Below are positions 1 to 7,257 of a stretch of 64,000 nt of DNA, piece by piece. Under the pieces are notes generated by a model, which did not search any database, was not told the DNA's origin, and saw only the letters and a list, made by a program, of their open reading frames with translations. Numbering within the stretch: the first letter of the stretch is position 1; the number at the start of each line of letters is the position of its first letter. The position numbers were made by a program, and so were the translations under genes. Origin of the DNA: Segatella copri (lineage in GTDB: Bacteria > Bacteroidota > Bacteroidia > Bacteroidales > Bacteroidaceae); assembly GCF_019249655.2 (NCBI RefSeq), contig NZ_CP137557.1, positions 2,885,001 to 2,949,000 of the forward strand. Reading direction: 5' to 3'.

Positions 1-626
1 CATCCAAAGCTGCCCAATAGCCATAATCGTTCAATTGCTCTTCTTCAACACCATAGTTTCTCATAAGGTCCACAATGTCCTTACAGTTAGCTTTACATGT
101 TCTTTTCACTACAGGTTGCGCTTTCGGATCAACAACGCTCATAGCTCTAGCAATAGCTTTCAAGTCCGCAGCACTCGTTTTTTCGGTCAAAAATTCTGCC
201 GCAGTTTTAATGCAACCAAAGAACTTATTATAATCCATATATTCCTCTTTGCCCACAATTTTCATCAGCTTACGAGCCAAATCAACCAAACCTCTGCGCC
301 CCTGCCATTTCTTAGCAGAAATCAAATTGCTAAGCTGCTTATCCGTCTTCTTAATCTCATGCTCTTGCAGATAGCCTTTAATAGCTGGCATCTCACTTTC
401 TATACCAGCAAATACTTTTTCGCCATAAGTCTGATAAAGCCACTTTGAAAGCACCACATCTGACTTATCGTAAAGCATTTCATCAATCTTCAATTGAGAA
501 AACTTGCTACGCAAGCGAAGTGGACGTTCAATAGTAACATTATAGAATCGGAAATCATCATTATCAAAAACCTTTGACTCCACCTTATTTTCATCAGAAG
601 CATCTTTTTCGGAAAAATTCTTCTAT
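1..626 (-). pseudogene. hsdM: 3' fragment of hsdM (type I DNA methyltransferase C-terminus), separated from its 5' half
   Basis: One frame stays open on the minus strand from about 626 to the left edge and runs out of the window. It encodes FDNDDFRFYNVTIERPLRLR near its start and ends DYGYWAALD at the edge. The ERPLR motif and what follows are characteristic of the C-terminal part of HsdM, the N6-adenine methyltransferase subunit of type I restriction systems. There is no start codon at the beginning: the frame is closed by a TAG at about 627 and the first in-frame Met is deep inside. The missing N-terminal half is at 5322-6779. The two halves join in frame across the shared sequence at 603-610 and 5326-5333. 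hsdS and hsdR would be expected beyond the left edge. Identification as HsdM is confident; the disruption is read directly from sequence. Confidence 0.8.
603..610. other. Left attachment core (attL) of the element in hsdM
   Basis: TCTTTTTC on the plus strand is repeated at 5326-5333. It lies exactly where the hsdM reading frame resumes. Crossing over within it rejoins ...AFEEK to DASDENKVES without a frameshift. Short cores inside genes are usual for Bacteroidetes tyrosine-recombinase elements. The 8-bp length is modest, so the assignment rests on the frame restoration. Confidence 0.6.
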
Positions 627-677
627 AATCTGCTGAATAGCTTAAAATGAGCGATTTATAAGTGTTCAACCTCAATA

Positions 678-691
678 GAGGTAATGACTTG
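678..691 (+). repeat. Left copy of 14-bp terminal direct repeat of the element
   Basis: GAGGTAATGACTTG occurs here and at 5180-5193 in the same orientation, about 70 bp inside the left core and about 130 bp inside the right core. The position suggests an arm-type binding site for the integrase or an excisionase; binding is inferred. Confidence 0.5.
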
Positions 692-751
692 GCAATAGTC
701 ACAACTTCTGCAATATGCATATGTTTGCTTTGCCTAACAACTCTTTACAGT

Positions 752-759
752 TGCAAAAA
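752..759 (-). promoter_or_regulatory. Possible outward promoter near the left end of the element
   Basis: CAAAAATA reads TATTTTTG on the minus strand, matching the Bacteroidetes -7 box, and points out of the element towards the hsdM fragment. No convincing -33 box is visible. It could transcribe the fragment or only a short spurious frame (490-720). Confidence 0.25.
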
Positions 760-796
760 TACAAAATAAAAATGAAACCACACTATGTTGGTGCAA

Positions 797-845
797 AAAA
801 CAATAGTCATAAAACAAAGATTAACTTCGCCTTATGACTATTGTT
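797..845 (-). terminator. Terminator after the lipoprotein gene
   Basis: CAATAGTCATAA (801-812) pairs with TTATGACTATTG (832-843). On the minus strand the hairpin is followed by a T-run, about 50 bp beyond the stop of the lipoprotein gene. Confidence 0.7.
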
Positions 846-892
846 GTTATATAAGCTACATTCAATTGCGTTATCCACATTAAACTTATTTA

Positions 893-2347
893 TCATTTAA
901 TTGGTTCCGCATGCACATAGTATTCACTGTTTATAGGGTCTTCCCCGTCAGTTTTAAGTATCAGTACCATGCGAGAATGTTTTGTACGCCAATATGCTTT
1001 AATATCAGCATCTTCGGGTAGTGCCTTAAACGTTTTACACAGCGAAGCCTTTTCTGTTTTTTTTATAGTACTATGTGCTTCATAGTACTGGTCCATAATC
1101 TTCAACAGACCTTCTCTTTCACGTTCAAGCACGCCTAACATATATTCCTTGTCGTTTTTGTCTTTTGCTCCTTTCAGTACAATACGTAACTCTGCATACG
1201 GTTTTGTAATGTCTTCTTTGTAGGCAGTAGGTGGAGTTAGGATAAACTCACGGCTCTTGTCCAGCAAGCAATATTCTGTTAGTTCGGGGTTCTTGGAATT
1301 ATACCTTACGTTATCCCAATCGTAACCAAAGAATCCATCATTCACCAAATAGAGCCTCTTTCGGGCTTGATAGACAATACGGCCATCTTTATAGCCATTG
1401 GCATAGACAATAGTATTGTCATGAGGCGTGAAGAAGTATGTGCTCCACCAATAGGAAGTATTCAAACAGTTTGTCTTACGTTCCATGATTCCAAAGCTAT
1501 CTGGCATATCACGACAATCACTCGTCCAAGTAATTGAATCGTAGTAGTTGTAATAGGCATTATCTGAAGAGTTGAAACCATATTCATCGGTAAGCTCAAA
1601 TGTTACAAGGCAGAAGGTCTGAAACACAGGGTCTGTGTTGTCTTTGTCGTCTTCTGCATAGTATGCCTTAATCTTAAACTTGCAGTTGTCGGGAACAGAA
1701 CGGTCAATATCCGTATCATACGTGTAACTTTTCTTCATCATTTCCAAATCGGTTTCGGTCATGCGTTTATATACAATCATGCCATATATAGACTTGTAAC
1801 CATTGCTGCCATCACTCGTCGCTCCCAATTTTTGTATGGTGTACATTAAGGTTTTGCCATTCGACTCGTCAAGCTTAAGAATCTGCATGTATCTGCTGTC
1901 TGTTGTCTGCTTGTTGCTGCCAAACAGTATGAAGCCTTTGTCCATGTCATAAGTCCATGATACACGACTGAAACAAAAGGCTGGCAAGGCATCACTATAA
2001 AAATAACTAAAAGCTTGCTGTGATGTCTCAAACCAAAAGTGTGTAGGGCTGCCACCAAATCTGTCTTTCCAAAATTCCTCCTTGCTCAACTTTCCGTTTT
2101 CCTGTACCTCATAAGTGGCAATACTCTCCCAACCATAGCCCTTGACCTTACTCTGTATTTCTTCTGCTGCTATTGGCTTTCTCCCTTTTAGCACACAGCA
2201 CCCCTCATCATTAACAGTATAGGTTTGGTTGAATAGATTCATATCCAACTTACATTGCTCAACACTCAATTCCTCAGACTTATCGCAACTGCCAAATACA
2301 ACAGTGCAAGCTACGATGAGTGCTATTAACCAAAACTTCTTAGTCAT
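893..2347 (-). CDS. Element-borne lipoprotein of unknown function
   Basis: Predicted lipoprotein of 484 residues. The N-terminus has a Lys-rich start, a hydrophobic segment and the lipobox VFGSC with Cys20, so it is probably anchored to the inner or outer membrane. The mature part is rich in Tyr, Trp and Asp and contains several YYNYYDS-like stretches; I do not recognise a domain. It is the only obvious cargo gene of the element in hsdM. It runs opposite to nothing nearby, has a -7-like box about 85 bp upstream and a terminator about 50 bp downstream, so it looks like a single-gene unit. A role as surface receptor or exclusion factor would be speculation. Confidence 0.75.
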   Translation of the reverse strand: MTKKFWLIALIVACTVVFGSCDKSEELSVEQCKLDMNLFNQTYTVNDEGCCVLKGRKPIAAEEIQSKVKGYGWESIATYEVQENGKLSKEEFWKDRFGGSPTHFWFETSQQAFSYFYSDALPAFCFSRVSWTYDMDKGFILFGSNKQTTDSRYMQILKLDESNGKTLMYTIQKLGATSDGSNGYKSIYGMIVYKRMTETDLEMMKKSYTYDTDIDRSVPDNCKFKIKAYYAEDDKDNTDPVFQTFCLVTFELTDEYGFNSSDNAYYNYYDSITWTSDCRDMPDSFGIMERKTNCLNTSYWWSTYFFTPHDNTIVYANGYKDGRIVYQARKRLYLVNDGFFGYDWDNVRYNSKNPELTEYCLLDKSREFILTPPTAYKEDITKPYAELRIVLKGAKDKNDKEYMLGVLEREREGLLKIMDQYYEAHSTIKKTEKASLCKTFKALPEDADIKAYWRTKHSRMVLILKTDGEDPINSEYYVHAEPIK

Positions 2348-2431
2348 AATAATCCAAATTTAAAGATTTTACATATAGACAGATTACGGATTTTCAGTGT
2401 TTCAAATTCTGCTGTCCAAGATAACTGAGTG

Positions 2432-2439
2432 CAAAAATA
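2432..2439 (-). promoter_or_regulatory. -7 box for the element lipoprotein
   Basis: CAAAAATA reads TATTTTTG followed by CAC on the minus strand, a good Bacteroidetes -7 match, about 85 bp before the ATG at 2347. A clear -33 TTTG at 19-21 nt is not seen. Confidence 0.4.
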
Positions 2440-2539
2440 CAAAAATATCAACGTAATAGTGCATTTTTTTATTTTTTATAACACTCAAAACATACTTTTG
2501 TGCAAATAAAGGAAGAATAAACTACACCTGACAAATCTA

Positions 2540-3115
2540 TTTACATATTTCTATGCACTGCCTACAGTTGGTACACTCACTTTCTGCAACCGTTGGGAGC
2601 AAAATTTCTCCGCCCTCATGGTGGAGCGAGGCGTTTTGGGGTTCCCAAAACATAACCTCGCTTCCTCCTCTAAGAACAAAAGACGAGATATTTGCCTTTC
2701 GGCTTTCCATGCCCAAGGTTGCAGACCTTAATTCTCTCAATTTACGCCAAACATCAAAGCTGCCACATTGAAAGAACAAGGTCACAGACACAAGCTACTT
2801 TGTACATGGAGTTTGCAAAGGAAAAGGTGATATTTTCAGTGTGAAACTTGCCAAGTGTTTCAGTTGTGTGTTGTTGATTTCCTTTGTGAACTATGCCGAG
2901 TGTGCTGTGTGTCCTCGGTATAGTCTGCATAAATCTAATGCCATGCTAAAACACTGCGGAGGTTCGCCCAAGTGGCTGGAGGCGCAAAGCCTCCAAGGAA
3001 CGTTGCTGCAACCATTTCGGAGAATAGAGCGGTTGCCAATTAATCCACAAGCACATTTTACAGCGTACCAAGTGAGGGCATGTAAAACGTTGAATTGTTG
3101 AAGATAGGTGTTATC
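2540..3115. other. Hairpin-rich non-coding segment of the element
   Basis: No open frame here has a credible start, codon use or domain. The stretch is more GC-rich than its flanks and contains several strong hairpins: GGAGCGAGG (2623-2631) with CCTCGCTTCC (2656-2665) enclosing GTTTTGGG/CCCAAAAC; CTATGCCGAG (2891-2900) with CTCGGTATAG (2914-2923); and GGAGGC/GCCTCC (2978-2994). It may be a structured RNA, an origin of transfer, or a decayed gene. Confidence 0.35.
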
Positions 3116-3137
3116 TTTATGAGAACCAACCACTTAT

Positions 3138-3325
3138 ACCCTCAACAAACTCTCAACAAATAGCTCTACACAACAAATTACTGGGCTAAAAAGAAAGAAA
3201 GGAATGGTGTTCATGGTTTTCTCTTTTCAACATTATCTTTCTTTTGTTGAGAGATTTGTTGAGAATATGTTGAGCCGTAAATGCCTGATGTTCAATACTT
3301 CTTTCATCATATTCAACAATTCAAC
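3138..3325. repeat. Iterated CTCAACAAA / TTTGTTGAG motifs
   Basis: CTCAACAAA occurs twice in tandem at 3141-3160 with a related CACAACAAA just after. About 80 bp later the inverse TTTGTTGAGA occurs twice (from 3243) followed by ATGTTGAG. Further TTCAACAA motifs lie at about 3312-3328. The layout resembles binding sites for a recombination, replication or mobilisation protein. Confidence 0.5.
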
Positions 3326-3461
3326 AAAAATAAGGGGTGTTTTGTCCGTCATTTTTAGGAACAGAACTCATCCCCCTACAAGTAAGAATGTCATGCTTAT
3401 GCTTCAGTACTTATTCACGACAGTACGACAGCGCCAAGCCAACAAACAAGCAAGAGGACAT

Positions 3462-3836
3462 TCAACTAAAGGCGGTTGTTCTTCTATTGAGTTGTAGGAT
3501 AATGACACTACTTTTCTCTTTTGCCCCGTACAATCTCTTGAAGATGGTGACACGAAACCGAGCTGCCCCGTATGAGTTTATACGGAAGCAAAGGGCAACA
3601 ATCATCGGAAAGCCATACAACGTTTGCCAAATGCCATTGGAAGTTTCCTGTTTCTGTTGGACTTTCGACACCGTCAATAAACCATCCTTGTATATTGACC
3701 TTATCACAGCATGGAGTTTCATGGCGGTGACATGAAGCATATCAACCAATTCACCCTCACTCATCCACAAGTCTTGCAAGTTGGACGGAATGGATAACAT
3801 TCCATTTCCGTCCACGGTGATTACTGTCCTTTTCAT
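3462..3836 (-). CDS. Small protein translationally coupled to the integrase; function not recognised
   Basis: A 124-residue protein whose ATG overlaps the integrase stop by 4 nt (ATGA at 3833-3836), so the two are very likely co-translated. It begins MKRTVITVDGNGMLSIPSNLQ. Residues 25-55 (MSEGELVDMLHVTAMKLHAVIRSIYK) look like a helix-turn-helix, followed by a region (GFPMIVALCFRINS) reminiscent of small proteins found beside integrases in Bacteroidetes elements. A role as excisionase or transcriptional regulator is plausible from size, fold impression and position but is inference. Confidence 0.65.
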   Translation of the reverse strand: MKRTVITVDGNGMLSIPSNLQDLWMSEGELVDMLHVTAMKLHAVIRSIYKDGLLTVSKVQQKQETSNGIWQTLYGFPMIVALCFRINSYGAARFRVTIFKRLYGAKEKSSVIILQLNRRTTAFS

Positions 3837-5056
3837 GCCATTCCTCCCATTGTAGGCAAATGCCCCTTGATTCGACTTTCAAAAGCTGATATGTCATGCT
3901 CCAATTTAGTACTTGTCACCTTTGCGTAAATTTGTGTTGTGGCGATGTCCGTATGTCCCAGTATCTTGCTTACACTCTCTATCGGCATACCGTAGTTTAA
4001 AGCCAAAACTGCGAACGAATGCCGGCTTACATGAAATGAAATTCGCTTCTTGATGCCACACATTTTTGCCACTTTCTTTATACGCTTGTTTACCATGTCA
4101 AGTGAGCCAATATTAAACAAGTGCATATCTTTTCTCAATGGCTTGTAACGTTCAATTATCTGTATGGCTGCATCTATCAGTTTAATTTTGAATGGTACGC
4201 CTGTCTTTTGACGCTGAGAAACTATCCATGGAGACCCACTTATAATGGCAACATTGTCCTCTGTAAGATTCTTGATGTCAACGAAAGAGATACCTGTCCA
4301 ACAACCAAACATAAACAAGTCTCTCGCAAAAGCAAAGTTGGGATTTTCCAACTCTATTCCTGCCAATATGTCCAATTCTTCCTCTGTCAAGAACTCCCGC
4401 TCCTTGTGGTCTGGGTCAACGTGGTACATGGCAAACGGATTTCTCTGTATCTTGCCGTTGTAGTGTGCTGCCGTGACGATATGCTTCAATGGTATGGAGT
4501 ATATCCAAATGGTAGATTGCGTGAGTCCAATGACATTCTTCAAATACAGACAAAAATCACGGATGAACTCCTCGGTAAGCTCATTCATGGACATATCGCT
4601 GCGCTTGTACTGAAATTTGATGAACTCGGCAACGTACTTTCTTACCGTCAGATACTTGCGGTAGGTTCGGACAGCTCGGTCTTTTCCCACGCGTTGGGCA
4701 AAGGCTGCGTTCTCCTTGTCAAAAGCTCTGAGTAATGTCTCATACTCCGTACCTATGCCTTGATATGCGTTTCTCACCATTTCAGCGGTAACGAACGCCT
4801 CACGGTCGGAAAGCCGTTGGTAATGCTTAGCGATTTGAGCCTTGATGTTATCAAGCGCAAAGTTCACCTCATTGGCTTCCTTGCTTCTGCCTTTGGCTCT
4901 GTTGCCCTTGGCATCCCATATCGCCTTGGTCACGCTCAGCTTGCAACTGAACTGTGCGATAGTTCCGTTGATTGTCACACGTCCCATGATAGGGACAATT
5001 CCGTTTCTCTCCTTGCTTCCGTTTACATAGAAGACTGTCTTGAATGTACTTCTCAT
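3833..5056 (-). CDS. Tyrosine recombinase/integrase of the element in hsdM
   Basis: A 407-residue site-specific recombinase with the usual layout: N-terminal arm-binding region, SAM-like core-binding domain (about 120-210) and catalytic domain (about 220-395). Visible catalytic residues are Lys284 (QKTG), His342 and Arg345 (HVSRH), His368 (LGHTD) and Tyr377 (TTQIYAKV). The first catalytic arginine is replaced by Ser257 in GCWTGISFVD, as is known for CTnDOT-type integrases. It lies about 270 bp from the right core of the element and reads away from it, with the small gene at 3462 overlapping its stop. It should catalyse excision and integration at the hsdM core. Confidence 0.9.
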   Translation of the reverse strand: MRSTFKTVFYVNGSKERNGIVPIMGRVTINGTIAQFSCKLSVTKAIWDAKGNRAKGRSKEANEVNFALDNIKAQIAKHYQRLSDREAFVTAEMVRNAYQGIGTEYETLLRAFDKENAAFAQRVGKDRAVRTYRKYLTVRKYVAEFIKFQYKRSDMSMNELTEEFIRDFCLYLKNVIGLTQSTIWIYSIPLKHIVTAAHYNGKIQRNPFAMYHVDPDHKEREFLTEEELDILAGIELENPNFAFARDLFMFGCWTGISFVDIKNLTEDNVAIISGSPWIVSQRQKTGVPFKIKLIDAAIQIIERYKPLRKDMHLFNIGSLDMVNKRIKKVAKMCGIKKRISFHVSRHSFAVLALNYGMPIESVSKILGHTDIATTQIYAKVTSTKLEHDISAFESRIKGHLPTMGGMA

Positions 5057-5325
5057 AATTCCTTGCTTTTTGTTCTGTGCAAAATTAAATCATGAGAGTT
5101 GCATGGCAAATTCACAACCTGTGCAGAATTGAGAAGTAAAAACCGAAGCCGTTAAAAATGCTTATTAGAGAGTTTCTTTGAGGTAATGACTTGAAAGCGT
5201 TTCTACTTCTCAAATCCGTCATTTTCGCATTTCCTCACGAACGTCACTTAAAGCCAACAACTGCCACAACCACTTGAAACTCAAAATAAAAGCCCAAATC
5301 TGCTATTTTTTGCTTTTTTAGTCAT
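5057..5325. other. Right end of the element: integrase upstream region with repeats
   Basis: No gene. It contains a 10-bp inverted repeat, TTGAGAAGTA (5129-5138) and TACTTCTCAA (5204-5213), and the right copy of the 14-bp direct repeat at 5180-5193. These lie between the integrase start and the attachment core, where integrase, accessory-protein and promoter sites are expected. Confidence 0.5.
5180..5193 (+). repeat. Right copy of 14-bp terminal direct repeat of the element
   Basis: GAGGTAATGACTTG is identical to and in the same orientation as 678-691. It is a likely arm-type site about 130 bp from the right attachment core. Confidence 0.5.
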
Positions 5326-6779
5326 TCTTTTTCTTCAAAAGCGATATAAGCGTCCAATATCTGCTGACGATATTCATCAGTAATCATGCAATTACGAGAA
5401 CCCTGATTTCTACGCAATTTTTCATAACATTCAGACGCATTAATCAACTGTACTTTTCCCTTACGCTCAGGACGTTTTTTATTCGTAAAAATCCATACAT
5501 AGGTTGTAATACCCGTATTATAGAAAATATTATTTGGCAACTGCACAATAGCATCCACCAAATCATTCTCCATCAAATATCTACGAATATTACTTTCGCC
5601 ACTTCCTGCATCACCTGTAAAAAGAGAACTACCGTTATGAATGGATGCGATGCGACTTCCCATTGGTTGTAAATCCAAAGACTTCATCTTATTGATTTCT
5701 TCCATTACAAAGAGAAGTTGACCATCGGAAGTTCTTGGAGTACAATCCAGCACTTCTTTCTTTCCTGCAAAATTGGTTAACGCCAGCTCAAAGCGAGAAT
5801 CTGTCAGTTGTTTTTTATCGCTGTCGTAAATCTTCTCCTTATCAGTTTTCCAAGATTTTCCATAAGGAGGATTCGTCAACGTAAATCCAAAGCTAGTCTG
5901 CGAGAAATGGTTTGTTGTAATAGTATTACCCAAATGAATTCCCTTAGGATCTACACCCTTAATTATCAAATCGGATTTACAAATAGCATAAGTCTCTGGG
6001 TTAGTCTCCGTACCTGACAGTTGGATAGCCAGAGGACGAACGCCAATACTCCTTAAATATTCATAGCCCTCGGTAAGCATACCGCCAGAACCACAAGCAG
6101 GGTCATAGAGGGTTATTATTTTAGGTAATTCGTCCTTAACCGGCTCAAAGATAAGATGCGTCAATAGTGAGATAGCATCACGTGGGGTGAAGTGCTCACC
6201 AGCTTCCTCATTATTCTCTTCGTTAAAACGGCGCAACAGTTCCTCAAATACGGTTCCCATTCCTACATTGTCAAGAGCTGGCAAAGGTAATCCATCTGGA
6301 TCGTATTGCAATGTATTCGTAAGGTTGATACGAGTATCGGTAATCTTCTGAATAATAGCCAACAGGCGATCATTATCAGCAAGTTTGCGCGCTTTGTTTA
6401 AGAAATCAAAGTTCTTCAATACATCGCCCACATTCTCACTAAATCCATTCAAATACTCTACAAAATTTTTATAAAGCAAATCATTGTTGTCTGGAGCCTG
6501 ATTCTTTATACGATTCAAAGTCCATTTAGAGGTATTATAGTAAGAGAGCTTAGTTATATCACGCATTACCCCCTCATCTATCTCATCATTTGGACCCAAT
6601 TGTTCCAGCTCTTTTAAAACTTCATCCTTTGTTGGCTCTAAAAGTGCATCCAATCGACGCAATACTACCATAGGGAGGATAACATCACGGTATTGACCAC
6701 GAAGGAACACATCACGTAACACATCGTCCGCAATGTTCCAAATAAGAGAAACTATCTGATTATAATTAATATCTGCCAT
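5322..6779 (-). CDS. hsdM: Type I restriction-modification methyltransferase subunit HsdM, truncated by the element
   Basis: The 485-residue frame holds the N-terminal helical domain and the N6-adenine methyltransferase domain of HsdM. The SAM-binding motif DPACGSGG is at 226-233 and the catalytic NPPY at 303-306. It ends AYIAFEEKE, a stop formed by the inserted element; the family continues through an ERPLR-containing C-terminal region that is found instead at 1-626. The product lacks the C-terminal portion, so an active HsdM/HsdS complex is unlikely while the element is present. Excision would restore a protein of more than 680 residues. The start MADINYNQIVSLIWN lies 14 bp after the preceding lipoprotein-like gene. 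Confidence 0.9.
   Translation of the reverse strand: MADINYNQIVSLIWNIADDVLRDVFLRGQYRDVILPMVVLRRLDALLEPTKDEVLKELEQLGPNDEIDEGVMRDITKLSYYNTSKWTLNRIKNQAPDNNDLLYKNFVEYLNGFSENVGDVLKNFDFLNKARKLADNDRLLAIIQKITDTRINLTNTLQYDPDGLPLPALDNVGMGTVFEELLRRFNEENNEEAGEHFTPRDAISLLTHLIFEPVKDELPKIITLYDPACGSGGMLTEGYEYLRSIGVRPLAIQLSGTETNPETYAICKSDLIIKGVDPKGIHLGNTITTNHFSQTSFGFTLTNPPYGKSWKTDKEKIYDSDKKQLTDSRFELALTNFAGKKEVLDCTPRTSDGQLLFVMEEINKMKSLDLQPMGSRIASIHNGSSLFTGDAGSGESNIRRYLMENDLVDAIVQLPNNIFYNTGITTYVWIFTNKKRPERKGKVQLINASECYEKLRRNQGSRNCMITDEYRQQILDAYIAFEEKE
5326..5333. other. Right attachment core (attR) of the element in hsdM
   Basis: TCTTTTTC is identical to 603-610. It falls within the last codons of the truncated hsdM, whose new stop TGA (5322-5324) is supplied by the element. 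Confidence 0.6.
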
Positions 6780-6793
6780 AAAATGTATTTTAA

Positions 6794-7257
6794 TTAATGA
6801 TTAAAATGGAGCGTAACCTCCCCATCAGGCATTTCTTCAATGCTCTGCACCCATTCGATGCTGCCTGTATCGGGATTTACGTCTATCAAATATTCAATAC
6901 CTTTCTCCTGTTCACCAAACTGCACGGCGAAGCGCCAAAGGCCATCGTTTAGGACTTTGGTTCTCGAAATATTCATCGTTGATACTTGGGTAAAGGATAT
7001 GTCAAGGTGCTTAGCTATCTCTTCATAGCTAAGTATCCATTTGGGATGCTTGATGTCGTGATTGATAAGATATACTATACCATCGGTGGTATAAGTAATG
7101 CCGTCGGTTTCATTTATGGCATAGTAAGTGCGTGTACCACTAGCTGAAATGCAGATGACACGCTCACCTGCATCCATCGTTTCATCCTTACTGCAACTGG
7201 CAAGGACAAACGCTAATATAAAGGCTACTAAAGCCTTGATGCCCGCCGATATGGGGG
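6794..7257 (-). pseudogene. Lipoprotein gene remnant disrupted at its 5' end by the IS1182-type element
   Basis: The frame carries a hydrophobic stretch LVAFILAFVLASC, a good signal with lipobox LASC, followed by KDETMDAGERV and about 120 residues with no domain I recognise. The first ATG in the frame (7177) lies after the lipobox, so it is not the true start. Upstream the frame has no ATG before the IS end at 7258. Joining the sequence across the IS also gives no obvious start, so the gene may have decayed before or through insertion. It ends 14 bp before hsdM, which it might once have been transcribed with. Confidence 0.6.

Larger units (their letters stand above)
611..5325. mobile_element. 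Integrative element (~4.7 kb) interrupting hsdM
   Basis: The segment separates two parts of one hsdM gene and is bounded by the same 8-bp core. It carries a tyrosine integrase next to its right end, a small gene overlapping the integrase, a lipoprotein gene near the left end, and more than 1 kb of hairpin-rich non-coding DNA. A 14-bp direct repeat (GAGGTAATGACTTG at 678-691 and 5180-5193) sits inside both ends, as arm-type integrase sites do in CTnDOT-like elements. No relaxase or conjugation gene is visible, so it would have to be mobilised in trans or only excise and reintegrate. Exact ends within the core cannot be fixed from one sequence. Confidence 0.7.

Noticed and set aside
35..448. 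137-residue plus-strand frame at the left edge
   Set aside because: It is antisense to the hsdM 3' fragment, which has recognisable motifs.
2537..3133. Several 80-90-residue frames on both strands in the hsdM element
   Set aside because: Overlapping frames on both strands, hairpins throughout, no domain or plausible start; treated as non-coding.
3204..3735. Plus-strand frames of 97 and 132 residues
   Set aside because: They cross the iterated TTTGTTGAG motifs and run antisense to the integrase-coupled gene.
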